Positions 33,175 to 41,007 of a DNA stretch of 64,000 nucleotides are shown here, piece by piece; the stretch's first letter is position 1, and each line of letters starts with the position of its first letter. The DNA is taken from the NCBI RefSeq assembly GCF_014648175.1, contig NZ_BMQP01000026.1, positions 53,303 through 117,302 of the forward strand. Direction: 5' to 3'. A program made the position numbers and the translations under genes. The notes under the pieces are model-generated. The model was not told the origin of the DNA. It made no database searches and saw nothing but the letters and a program-made list of their open reading frames with translations. This stretch comes from Planobispora rosea (lineage in GTDB: Bacteria > Actinomycetota > Actinomycetes > Streptosporangiales > Streptosporangiaceae).

Positions 33175-33283
33175 GCCGGCTGACTGAGCCTGGCAGCCCC
33201 TCCCGCTGGTGTCCAGGGCATCGTCGCTTCGCTCCGAACCCTGGACACCAGCACTCGCGGCCGCCCGAGACGGCTCAGCCGGC
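33175..33283. repeat. Structured element, family 2, copy F
   Basis: GCCGG 33175-33179 pairs with CCGGC 33279-33283. CTGA bulge 33180-33183, CTGAGCC 33184-33190 with GGCTCAG 33272-33278. Conserved inner strands TGGCAGCCCCTCCC and ACTCGCGGCCGCCCGAGAC. Apical stem GCTGGTGTCCAGGG 33205-33218 with 33239-33252. The outer and apical stems share no sequence with copy E yet pair perfectly. It ends 53 nt before ATG 33337, within a 314-nt gap without other genes. Confidence 0.8.
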
Positions 33284-33336
33284 CCCCCGACCGGCCCGCG
33301 CTCGGCACTCCACGCATCTGATCAGGAGATCTCGCG

Positions 33337-33858
33337 ATGTCACATGGCCGCATCACTCGCTTCACCGGAGCCTCCGCGTTCCTGTCGAACTTCTCCGACA
33401 TCACCGTGGAGATCGTCTCCACAGGCAATAGTCTTCCGGTCGTTTATCCGACGGCCGAACACGCCTTCAACGCCGCCAAAACCACCGACCCTGACGAACG
33501 CGCGTGGGTCATCGCCGCCCCGACCCCCGCGGAAGCCAAACGCCGCGGCCGCCGCGTGACGCTCCGCCCTCACTGGGACCACCGTGTGCGCTATCAGGCG
33601 ATGGACAGCGTGCTGCGCGCCAAGTTCCCGCCCGGCCGCGAGGTCACCGCGCTGCTGCTGGCCACCGGCCAGGCCTTCCTCGAAGAGGGAAACAGCTGGC
33701 ACGACAACACCTGGGGCAACTGCACCTGCGGTCGCCGGGCCTGCGCGGCGCCAGGAGCCAACTTCCTCGGTCACATGCTCATGCGGCTACGCGACATCCG
33801 CGCCGGACGCATTCCCGCCAGCAGCCCGCTCCTCGATCCCCAGCACCTGGCGCCCTGA
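33337..33858 (+). CDS. NADAR-family protein
   Basis: The 173-residue protein has the NADAR/YbiA blocks FTGASAFLSNFS (9-20), YPTAEHAFNAAKT (37-49), SWHDNTWGNC (120-129) and GANFLGHMLMRLR (about 140-152). Family members cleave N-glycosidic bonds of riboflavin intermediates or reverse ADP-ribosylation of guanine and appear in NAD/ADP-ribose conflict systems. ATG 33337 has AGGAG upstream and a family 2 element 53 nt before it. Confidence 0.9.
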   Translation: MSHGRITRFTGASAFLSNFSDITVEIVSTGNSLPVVYPTAEHAFNAAKTTDPDERAWVIAAPTPAEAKRRGRRVTLRPHWDHRVRYQAMDSVLRAKFPPGREVTALLLATGQAFLEEGNSWHDNTWGNCTCGRRACAAPGANFLGHMLMRLRDIRAGRIPASSPLLDPQHLAP

Positions 33859-33865
33859 CCACGTC

Positions 33866-33898
33866 GCACCTGGCCGTGATCCCACTGCGGCCAGGTGC
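33866..33898 (+). terminator. 11-bp hairpin after NADAR gene
   Basis: GCACCTGGCCG (33866-33876) pairs perfectly with CGGCCAGGTGC (33888-33898), 7 nt past the NADAR stop. Confidence 0.75.
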
Positions 33899-33937
33899 CG
33901 ACCCTCTTCCTGTGCGCACCGCCTCCCGGAGGACGTC

Positions 33938-34135
33938 ATCGCGACCAAGCCGCCCGTCACCCACTACCGGAACCCGCCCGCGTGCCAGCGGCACAACACC
34001 AGCCAGCACACCGACGACCCCGCAGATGTCACCTGCGGGGCGTGCAGAGAAACGGTGAAGTTCCGAATGGCCAACGGCGCCGACTATCGCGCGGCCGCCC
34101 GCCTCCCCTCCCCCACACGGCGAGGCCGCTCCTGA
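33938..34135 (+). CDS. Small Cys-containing protein with unclear start
   Basis: The frame encodes THYRNPPACQRHNTSQHTDD, then ADVTCGACRETVKFRM, a short zinc-ribbon-like pattern common in actinophages and plasmids. Coding is convincing, but no ATG, GTG or TTG precedes it in a sensible place. GGAGGAC at 33929-33935 lies just before an ATC codon at 33938, used here as a tentative start. A lost start codon is possible. Confidence 0.45.
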   Translation: MATKPPVTHYRNPPACQRHNTSQHTDDPADVTCGACRETVKFRMANGADYRAAARLPSPTRRGRS

Positions 34136-34187
34136 ACCCTCCTCCCCTGCACCCATTGGCGACGGCAACGCTTGACCTACCGCCCCG

Positions 34188-34227
34188 CCCGCCTTGGCAA
34201 GCAGAGGTGCTTGCCAAGGCGGGTTTT
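34188..34227 (+). terminator. Canonical intrinsic terminator
   Basis: CCCGCCTTGGCAAGCA (34188-34203) pairs perfectly with 34208-34223 around GAGG and is followed by TTTT. Confidence 0.9.
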
Positions 34228-34395
34228 GATCATTCCCGCTACGGCGCCCACCCACTAGAAAACTCCCCTCACGTGAGGAGGCCCGAGCATGCCCGAAACC
34301 TCTCGGTCCCCGCTCCGGACCGGGACTTCTTCTGCTGGCCACCGCTCTACCCGAGACCGAGTCTTCGCATTGAACCCGGAGAAGCCATCACGACG

Positions 34396-34521
34396 ATGAC
34401 CACGCCGATCGAGGCGGACCTCACGGAGATGCTGGCTGGCCTTTTGAAGGGCACGACCAATGAGCTCGACGGCATCCGCCAGCAGCTGGACTGGGCGGAA
34501 CCGGCATGGCCAGACCTCTGA
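34396..34521 (+). CDS. Small acidic protein, 41 aa
   Basis: ATG 34396 (MTTPIEADLTEMLAGLLK) follows GGAGAAG. It has one amphipathic helix and a Trp-rich end. Its 3' end overlaps an alternative start of the DpdA-like gene, so it may be co-translated. Confidence 0.5.
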   Translation: MTTPIEADLTEMLAGLLKGTTNELDGIRQQLDWAEPAWPDL

Positions 34522-34553
34522 CCGGGGCGGACCGAGACCGAGGCCGCCGCGAC

Positions 34554-35369
34554 ATGCCCACCCTGCTTCTTGGAGCTCCGGAACCGAGCTGGCTCAACCG
34601 CGAAGGCTCCATCTGGGAAGGCAACGAGCACATTCCCTTGTTCGTCAGCTACTCCCGGTTGCGTCGCCTGAAGCGGAAGCTGCCGCGCGCCCGGGGCCCA
34701 TGGGCGCTGGACTCCAGTGGCTACATGCACCTGCGGCGCAAGAAAGCGACCGATCCGTCGGCCCGCTGGCGGATCGAGCCGCAGCAGTACCTCGACGACG
34801 TGCGCCGCTACATCGCCGAGATCGGGCAGCTGCGCTGGATCGCCCAGCAGGACTACATGTGCGAAGAAGAGGTACGCCGAAGCACCGGCCTCACCACGCG
34901 CGATCACCAGCGGCTGACCATCGAGAACCTGCTGCTGCTGCTGCGGTCACTGGCCCCTGAGCTACCGATCGTGCCCTCACTGCAGGGGTGGACCGCCGGA
35001 GATTACCGCCGCCACCGGAAGATGTACGAATCCGTCGGCATCGATCTACGCGATGAGCCGCTGGTCGGGCTGGGCAGCGTCTGCCGCCGCCAGACCAGCA
35101 TCCCGATCCACCTGCTGATCAAGGAGCTGGCCGAAGACGGCATCCGCCTGCACGCCTACGGCTTCGGCATCACCGGCCTGAAAATCAGCGGCCCGTACCT
35201 GCTCTCCAGCGATTCCCAAGCCTGGTCATTCGGCGCGCGCTCCGCTTCCCTCCGCTTGCCCGGCTGCACCCACACCACCTGCAACTACTGCGCCCGGGCG
35301 GCACTCGCCTGGCACCACGAGATCATCGGCCGCGGCCTGGCCAGCGACACCTTCGCCCGCGCGGCATAA
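34554..35369 (+). CDS. DpdA-like / tRNA-guanine transglycosylase-related protein
   Basis: The 271-residue product resembles actinobacterial DpdA-like proteins related to TGT, the base-exchange enzymes that insert deazaguanines. It opens MPTLLLGAPEPSWL, then LDSSGYMHLR, WIAQQDYMCEEE, PIVPSLQGWTAGDY, VGLGSVCRRQ and HAYGFGITGLK, with a final SSDSQAWS. Barrel residues equivalent to catalytic Asp are probably in LDSSG and QQDYM. A Cys group near the C-terminus (CTHTTCNYC) may bind zinc, as in TGT. ATG 34554 suits the family; ATG 34506 overlaps the upstream small gene. No queuosine or dpd genes are nearby. Confidence 0.75.
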   Translation: MPTLLLGAPEPSWLNREGSIWEGNEHIPLFVSYSRLRRLKRKLPRARGPWALDSSGYMHLRRKKATDPSARWRIEPQQYLDDVRRYIAEIGQLRWIAQQDYMCEEEVRRSTGLTTRDHQRLTIENLLLLLRSLAPELPIVPSLQGWTAGDYRRHRKMYESVGIDLRDEPLVGLGSVCRRQTSIPIHLLIKELAEDGIRLHAYGFGITGLKISGPYLLSSDSQAWSFGARSASLRLPGCTHTTCNYCARAALAWHHEIIGRGLASDTFARAA

Positions 35370-35563
35370 CCGGCTCCGGTGCCGTTTGCGCGCCACCGCA
35401 AACCGCTCCGTTCGGCGTCGCGGCTCGCATCGGCTCCGGGCAGGGCAGTGCCGGATCCCTACGCCAACCTGCCCTGCCTTGCTCTGTCCGATCCCGCCTG
35501 CGCCTGATTCCCGCACGGGATCCGTCCCCTTCCTCTTGCCTGGTGATCAAGGAGGGTCCGCTG

Positions 35564-36199
35564 ATGTCCCTGCCCGCCTGCCCGTCTCCTCGGGTACCCA
35601 CCCAACATCCGTCGATCCCGATCCAACTGGCGGACCGGCCTACCTGGCGGGGCCTGGTCGTGCCCGCCATAACCTTGCGACACCGCAACGGCACGCCCGT
35701 TCTCGGCGAAGTCGACTCCGACACGGTGGCCGACTGCCTGATCGGTCAGCGATGCCAGCTGTGCGACCAAGGGCTGGAAGAGGTCGCGGTGCTGATGGCC
35801 CGGCCACAGGATTTCGTCCGCGGCTACGTCGACGAACCCGCCCAGCATCCGTGGTGCGCCACATACACGATCCGGGCATGCCCGATGCTGTCCGGGCGCC
35901 TGCAACGCCACCGGACCAGCCCACGCTCGGCCCGCCCATGCGGTGACCCGCGGTGTCAGTGCGCCAGCTGGAACACCACGACACCGGATGCGGTGATCCG
36001 CGCCGGGCAAGACGCCGACCCGTGGTTTTCGGTGCGGTTCTCCGCCACCGACTACACCTTGCGCCCCTCCGCGCGCGGCGCCCCCAAGGGCGTGTCACTG
36101 CGCCACCTGACCCGGTCGAAGATCCGGCTCGTTACCCCCGGCCGGCCCAGCGCCGACGACCTGGCGATCATTGCACGGCTCGGCCTGCCCTGGTCGTAG
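35564..36199 (+). CDS. Hypothetical Cys-containing protein, paralogue 1
   Basis: ATG 35564 has AAGGAGGG 9 nt upstream. The 211-residue product shows CQLCDQGLEEVAVLMARPQD (in QRCQLC..., about 63-85), RACPMLSG and CGDPRCQCASW. Those blocks recur in the gene at 36546 (CGVCGQPL, RACPLLNG, CGDPACDCRLW), so the two are paralogues. A zinc-binding fold is likely; function unknown. Confidence 0.7.
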   Translation: MSLPACPSPRVPTQHPSIPIQLADRPTWRGLVVPAITLRHRNGTPVLGEVDSDTVADCLIGQRCQLCDQGLEEVAVLMARPQDFVRGYVDEPAQHPWCATYTIRACPMLSGRLQRHRTSPRSARPCGDPRCQCASWNTTTPDAVIRAGQDADPWFSVRFSATDYTLRPSARGAPKGVSLRHLTRSKIRLVTPGRPSADDLAIIARLGLPWS

Positions 36200-36372
36200 C
36201 CCGCCCGGGCCCGGCGACCAGCCGCCCTTCCCCTTCCGGGCAGCCTGCTTCAGGACTTCGCAGGCCGCCCGCCTTCGCTCCTTGCCGACCATGTCACCGC
36301 TTCCGGCGGGGTGGCCACCACCGTCGCAGCCGCCCTGCCCGGCCCACCACAGAACAGGAGAACCCCCTTTCG

Positions 36373-36549
36373 ATGGATCCTGAGCCCTACAACGAGACCC
36401 TCCGCACCGCCATCGCCGACGCCCGCCTCGCCGACGTTGACGTGGATGTCACACCGCTGGCCCACCTGGACGCCATGGACGACGACACCGCCGTGGACGC
36501 GATCGACGACGTCTACCGGGCGATCATGCTCGACGGACTGGGCACATGA
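36373..36549 (+). CDS. Small acidic protein, 58 aa
   Basis: ATG 36373 follows AGGAGAA. The product is strongly acidic (about a quarter Asp/Glu) with AHLDAMDDDTAVDAIDDVYR. Its stop overlaps the next start (ATGA). It separates two paralogous Cys-rich genes and may be their small partner. Confidence 0.65.
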   Translation: MDPEPYNETLRTAIADARLADVDVDVTPLAHLDAMDDDTAVDAIDDVYRAIMLDGLGT

Positions 36550-37175
36550 GTAGCGTCCCCATCCCCAAGCGCCTGTCGGGGTGCCCGGTGCAGGGCGGAC
36601 TGGCCGTCCCCGCGGTCGCAGCCCACCACCGTGGCGGCCGGGCCCTGTTCGGCATCAACCATCCCGGCCACGTCAATACCTTCGTGCTCGGCAAGCAGTG
36701 CGGTGTGTGCGGCCAGCCGTTGTCGAGGCGGCCGGGCGGCAAGTACGCGCTGCTGCTGCGTCCGGTCGACTTCACCCGCGGCTACTCCAGCGAGCCCGCG
36801 CTGCACCCTGCCGATTGCGCCTCCTACGCCAGGCGGGCCTGTCCGCTGCTCAACGGCGACATGACCCGCTACCGGGCCACGCCCCGGGATCTGGAGGCCG
36901 AACGCTGCGGTGATCCGGCCTGCGACTGCCGGCTATGGACGAACTCCGCCGAGAGCCACGCACGGGCCGACGCAGAGGCGCCGACCTTCTACCTGGCCAT
37001 CTACCGGCAGGAGGACTACCGGCCGTACTGGGGCCAGCGGCGCGGACACCACGACGTGCTGTGCGGCGTCACCGTCACCGGCATCACTCCGCTTTCGGTG
37101 CAGCGCATCACCCACGCTGAGCTGTCTCCCTTCGACATCGCCCGGGTCTTGCTGCTGAACCTGCCCCTGAAGTGA
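36546..37175 (+). CDS. Hypothetical Cys-containing protein, paralogue 2
   Basis: The 209-residue product shares Cys blocks and order with 35564-36199: CGVCGQPL, LLRPVDFTRGYSSEPALHP, RACPLLNG, CGDPACDCRLW. It is coupled to both neighbours by stop-start overlaps. Function unknown; zinc-stabilised fold likely. Confidence 0.7.
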   Translation: MSSVPIPKRLSGCPVQGGLAVPAVAAHHRGGRALFGINHPGHVNTFVLGKQCGVCGQPLSRRPGGKYALLLRPVDFTRGYSSEPALHPADCASYARRACPLLNGDMTRYRATPRDLEAERCGDPACDCRLWTNSAESHARADAEAPTFYLAIYRQEDYRPYWGQRRGHHDVLCGVTVTGITPLSVQRITHAELSPFDIARVLLLNLPLK

Positions 37176-37654
37176 GCACACCGATGACCCCCGATCTTGA
37201 TGCCGTCCACTATCTCAACCTGACCCGCGGCCTGCTGTGCGCCTCCCACGTGCCGCGCCCGCACTACCTGCGGCTGCAGTCGACCTGGTGCGAGCAAAAA
37301 CGCTGGGGTGACATTCTGTGGACGCTGGGCCCGGACTTCTACCAGCACCTGGCCACCCGGCCCGTCACCGTGCACGACGTCAGCGAGCGCCCCCGTACCA
37401 CCCGTGCCTGCTGGCAGGGCCTGACCTGGGTGCGTTTCGCCTGTGAACGGCTGTGGAATGCCCCACCCGGCCCGGCGATCGGCCGAAGCGGCCATGGCAT
37501 GACCGACTACTTCAGCCGTGAACTCGCCGGCCTGGACCACCGCGTCAAAAAGCACGTCCGCTACTTCCGCCGCTTTCATACAGGGCAGCCTTTGCGCATC
37601 AGCATCTGCTCCGGTGCGGCCGAAACCCTCCATCCCACCAGCACCGAGGACTGA
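37172..37654 (+). CDS. Hypothetical protein, 160 aa
   Basis: GTG 37172 overlaps the previous stop. The product is Trp/Arg-rich with YLRLQSTWCEQKRWGDILWT, then TRACWQGLTWVRFACERLWN. Similar small proteins occur in Streptomyces plasmids and islands without a known role. Confidence 0.65.
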   Translation: MSTPMTPDLDAVHYLNLTRGLLCASHVPRPHYLRLQSTWCEQKRWGDILWTLGPDFYQHLATRPVTVHDVSERPRTTRACWQGLTWVRFACERLWNAPPGPAIGRSGHGMTDYFSRELAGLDHRVKKHVRYFRRFHTGQPLRISICSGAAETLHPTSTED

Positions 37655-37833
37655 TTCCGCCGCGGCCCCGGTCGGCTCCGCGACTGCCGCCCCCTGCCGG
37701 GATAACACATCCTCGCTCATCTGACCTGCGGTTGCCCCGCTATCCCGCGATCACCATGCGTTCGGCAGCAGACAGCTTCGGGCGCGCCACTCATCCTCAC
37801 CGCTGATGTCGCGTCATCGTCCAAAGGAGCAGC

Positions 37834-38160
37834 ATGAGCCCTTTCCTCACCGTCCCCAGCGTGCTGTGCATTTTCGCCATCTCGATCTTCGTCTACCTGA
37901 TGAGCCATCGGCTGCGCATGCTCGCTCGCTACCAGTTCACCGCCGAGCAGCGCGCCCAGGCTCGGAATGCCGTACGCACCGAAGGCGCCGGCCAGGCCGA
38001 CTACCAGCCGACCCACCCGTTCGGCTGCTTTTGGTACCTGTGCCACCCCGACCCGGAGGAGCTCACCGGCTACCGCGAGTACTACGGGTGGGCACTCACC
38101 CGCACCGGCGCCGAACGGCAGACCCATCGAGCACTCACCTCGACGGCCCGCATCCAGTGA
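37834..38160 (+). CDS. Small single-pass membrane protein, 108 aa
   Basis: ATG 37834 follows AAAGGAGCAG. Residues 5-25 (LTVPSVLCIFAISIFVYLM) form one membrane helix followed by RLRMLARY, so the C-terminus is probably cytoplasmic. The soluble part has HPFGCFWYLCHPDPEE. No family is recognised. Confidence 0.65.
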   Translation: MSPFLTVPSVLCIFAISIFVYLMSHRLRMLARYQFTAEQRAQARNAVRTEGAGQADYQPTHPFGCFWYLCHPDPEELTGYREYYGWALTRTGAERQTHRALTSTARIQ

Positions 38161-38287
38161 CCCTGCCGTCGGTGCCGACAGCTCTCCCACCTTCCTTCTT
38201 TGCTGCCCGCCCGGGGTGGCCACTGAGGCGACCGGCTGGAGCTCCCTGAGGTGAGAGACGGGTCATGGCCGAGCGCGTGCGCGGGCT

Positions 38288-38417
38288 GGGGCTTCTGGCG
38301 CCTTCTGCGGGTCTGCCACGGAACCCCGGGGCGGGGCAAGGCCGCTGCGCGGCCTCCGGCGAGCCTTGCCCCGCCCCGAGAACCCGCGGCAATGGCGACC
38401 CAGGCGCCGGGAGCCCC
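38288..38417 (+). repeat. Structured leader element, family 1, copy B
   Basis: Outer stem GGGGCTTCTGGCGCC 38288-38302 pairs with 38403-38417 (two G-U). Middle stem TGCCACGG 38314-38321 pairs with CCGCGGCA 38384-38391 (one mismatch). Apical stem GGGGCGGGGCAAGGC 38328-38342 pairs perfectly with 38363-38377. Conserved CGGAACCCC and GAGAACCCG lie between. It ends 44 nt before ATG 38462 in a 301-nt gap with no other gene. Confidence 0.8.
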
Positions 38418-38461
38418 GCCCCTCTCCCGGTGATGGTTCCTCTTCTGGTTGGAGGTCTTCG

Positions 38462-38788
38462 ATGGCTCGTACCCGCAAGGAGCAGCTTCGCTGGCGCATC
38501 AAGGACGCGTTCAGCGCAAAGCCGGCCGATCCGGAGCTGCTGCGGGACTGGGACCCGCTGCGCCGACTGTGGGCGGAGAACCCGGGCGTCCCCGCTGCCG
38601 TCCTCAGCTGGCGTTTCCACTGCCCGGCCCCGTCGCGTGCGGCCGTGCGCGCGGAGGGCTGGGGCCCGCAGCGGCGTGGCGTGCGCGACGCCTGCCGGCT
38701 CGCGCTGCAGGAGTACCTCGCCACCGGCGGGGTCGAGGTCGACCCGCCGACCTTCCCGCACCGCCAGGCCATCAAGGGCCGGTACTAG
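38462..38788 (+). CDS. Hypothetical basic protein, 108 aa
   Basis: ATG 38462 has GGAGG 8 nt upstream and a family 1 element before it. The product is Arg/Trp-rich (KEQLRWRIKDAFSAK, RRLWAENPGVPAAVLSWRFH) and might bind nucleic acid. No family is recognised. Confidence 0.65.
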   Translation: MARTRKEQLRWRIKDAFSAKPADPELLRDWDPLRRLWAENPGVPAAVLSWRFHCPAPSRAAVRAEGWGPQRRGVRDACRLALQEYLATGGVEVDPPTFPHRQAIKGRY

Positions 38789-38894
38789 CAGGACGGTCTT
38801 CCCCCGTTTCTAGCGCCGGCTGCACCCTTCCGGCCCTGAGCTGGGGACCGTTCCCCGGCGCTCGTGCCGATCCTGCGGGCCTGGCCCGGAGGCG

Positions 38895-38933
38895 GGCCGT
38901 CGCCCTGAGCACTGCTCAGGGCGATGGCCTTTT
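38895..38933 (+). terminator. Intrinsic terminator
   Basis: GGCC plus TCGCCCTGAGCA (from 38895) pairs with TGCTCAGGGCGA plus GGCC (ending 38929), then TTTT. It isolates the downstream PP2C gene. Confidence 0.85.
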
Positions 38934-38969
38934 CTTCGTCGCGAACTTCCCCTTTCCAAGGAGATCTCC

Positions 38970-39797
38970 ATGACCGACGCCAGCGTCCGTGCTTTCGCCG
39001 AGCTCAGCGCGGCCGAGCTGCCGCCCCGCACGCTGCGGGACACCCGTGTCCTGCCGATGGCCACCGTCTCCTACGCCTCCCACGTCGGGCTGCGGCGCCG
39101 GAGCAACAACGACTACGCCACCGTGGAGACCGGAAAGCGCAGCACGGCCCTGGTCGTGGCCGATGGGGTCGGCGCGAGCCAGGACGCCTACGATGCGGCG
39201 GTCTTGGCCGCCGAGGTCGCCGCGCACACCGCCGCCCGCACCGGCCTGGCGGATCTGGCCTGCACCACCGCCCAGCACGTGCTGGCCGGTCAGATCCAAG
39301 GCGATCCCTGGCGCAATGGGTACGGAACCTCGACCTTGACCGTCGTGGCCCTGGGCAACGACGCCTCGAGCGAGGCGGCCATGTGGGTGGAGGTGGCCTG
39401 GCTCGGGGATTCGTCGGTGTGGCAGCTGCTGCACAGCGGCGAGCTGCAGCGGGTCACCAGTCCGCACAACCCGCCCGGTGACCTGCATTGCGTGCTGCGG
39501 CACGTCCTCAAGGGCGAGCCGGAGACCGTGACGCTGCATCTGGATGAGCGGCCCGTCCGCCGACTGCTGGTGTGCTCCGACGGCCTGGACGGCGACGTGG
39601 ACCACGAGGTGATCGCCAACATCCTGACCGGCGCCGCAACCACCGAGCAGGCCCGCGACACCCTGGTCGACGCCGCGCTGGCGGCCGGCGGCCACGACAA
39701 CATCACCGTCATCGTGGCCGACCTGGACCCAAGCACCGGCCCGGCAACGCACCTGCCCGACCAGGAGGACGACGCCCTGGTCCTTGCGGCCGGATAA
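38970..39797 (+). CDS. PP2C-type Ser/Thr protein phosphatase
   Basis: The 275-residue protein has PP2C motifs: RRRSNNDY (D48), VADGVGAS (D65-G66), WLGDSSVW, LLVCSDGLDGD (D204-G205) and GGHDNITVIV (D243), giving the two-metal site. It would dephosphorylate Ser/Thr proteins. No Hanks kinase is in the window, so the target is unknown. ATG 38970 follows AAGGAGA. Confidence 0.92.
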   Translation: MTDASVRAFAELSAAELPPRTLRDTRVLPMATVSYASHVGLRRRSNNDYATVETGKRSTALVVADGVGASQDAYDAAVLAAEVAAHTAARTGLADLACTTAQHVLAGQIQGDPWRNGYGTSTLTVVALGNDASSEAAMWVEVAWLGDSSVWQLLHSGELQRVTSPHNPPGDLHCVLRHVLKGEPETVTLHLDERPVRRLLVCSDGLDGDVDHEVIANILTGAATTEQARDTLVDAALAAGGHDNITVIVADLDPSTGPATHLPDQEDDALVLAAG

Positions 39798-39857
39798 CCA
39801 GCTCTGGCCGGCATCGGCCGGCTGAGCTCACCGCCTGATCCCGGGGTTCCCGCCCGG

Positions 39858-39893
39858 CCGCCCTTCTGCCGCCCCCACCCGGCAGGAGGGCGG
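39858..39893 (+). terminator. 14-bp hairpin after PP2C gene
   Basis: CCGCCCTTCTGCCG (39858-39871) pairs with CGGCAGGAGGGCGG (39880-39893) with one wobble, loop of 8 nt. Confidence 0.7.
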
Positions 39894-40021
39894 TCGTGCG
39901 GGCCCTTGTCCCTCGGTGGAGTCGGCCCCCGGATGCCGGCTTCACCGGAGTGGTGTACGGCGCCGGAGCCTCCCCCAGCCCTTGCGCATCCGCTTTTTCG
40001 CGACCCGCAGGAAGGATCACC

Positions 40022-40825
40022 ATGATCGTCAGTGTCGTCGTCTGCTTCCTCAACCCCGGCCTTCTCAGCCACGACTTCGGAAAGATCATCCTGTGGGTGC
40101 AGGCGGACGATGAGATCACCGTCATCTCCGTGATGCGACACGGCGACCGCCCCAGCCGCCAGGAGCAGCACTTCGCCACCGTCGCCGCCGCCGAGAGGTT
40201 CGTGCGCGTCGAACGTTTCCGCTTCGAGATGCTGGGTCTGACCATGGACTCGGCGGAGTCCCACGTTTTTAACCGCTGCATGGTGCAGGCCGCCGTGGAC
40301 ATGGCCGCCGCCGGATCGTTGCCGGAGCCCGAGCGCGAATTCGTCAAGGAGTATGAGCGCGGGCTCATCGGGGAGGCAGAGCTGTTGCTTGCGCTTCACC
40401 GCTTCGAGGAGGAGCCTGCCGCGCAGGACACGCCGATACACACCCAGCCCCACCCCGTCTCCGGCAGCCCCGGTCTCTGCCCGACGTGCGGCCGGCGCCC
40501 GGGTGTCTTCACCGGCGGTGACGCCGACAGCGCGACCGTCCCCGCATGCTGCGCGTCGGTGACTCCCACCGTGGACGGTGCGGCGATGGTCCTCATCCAG
40601 GACGGCAAGCTCACCTGTCCCTACGATGACTGCGGTGCCGCCGACGACATCGTCGAGCTGGAGGTGGCCTCCCGCACCAACGAGCTGACCATCACCGAGC
40701 CGGGCCTCATCACCGTCAGCCTCGGCGACGGCGGCTTCGAGACCGACGCTTTCGAGTGCCAGCGGTGCGGCCGAGGCGTGTCCCTGCCCGACGGCTACGC
40801 CTACGTGCACAGCCCTGAGGGATGA
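40022..40825 (+). CDS. Hypothetical protein with zinc-ribbon-like motifs
   Basis: ATG 40022 follows AGGAAGGA. The 267-residue product has a strand-rich N-terminal third (VVCFLNPGLL, LWVQADDEITVISVMR), a helical middle and a C-terminal half with LCPTCGRRP, TCPYDDCG and CQRCGRG. Two zinc ribbons are likely. Function unknown. Confidence 0.7.
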   Translation: MIVSVVVCFLNPGLLSHDFGKIILWVQADDEITVISVMRHGDRPSRQEQHFATVAAAERFVRVERFRFEMLGLTMDSAESHVFNRCMVQAAVDMAAAGSLPEPEREFVKEYERGLIGEAELLLALHRFEEEPAAQDTPIHTQPHPVSGSPGLCPTCGRRPGVFTGGDADSATVPACCASVTPTVDGAAMVLIQDGKLTCPYDDCGAADDIVELEVASRTNELTITEPGLITVSLGDGGFETDAFECQRCGRGVSLPDGYAYVHSPEG

Positions 40826-41007
40826 GCGCGCCGACGAAACCCGGCGCAGCACCAGCCGCCGCGCCCCCGGCAGACAGCAGGGGCGCGGCCGCTTCTCCTC
40901 ATCCATCACCCCGTCCTGGCGCTGCCTGCAGCGGCCGCCCGCCGTGCAACCGCGAGCTCCGGCGCCCGCACGCCGATCCGCCCCACCCGTAAGGAGGTGC
41001 TCTGCGC

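Noticed and set aside
39290..40909. A 539-residue reading frame on the - strand
   Set aside because: It crosses two + genes and a terminator, with no conserved motif.
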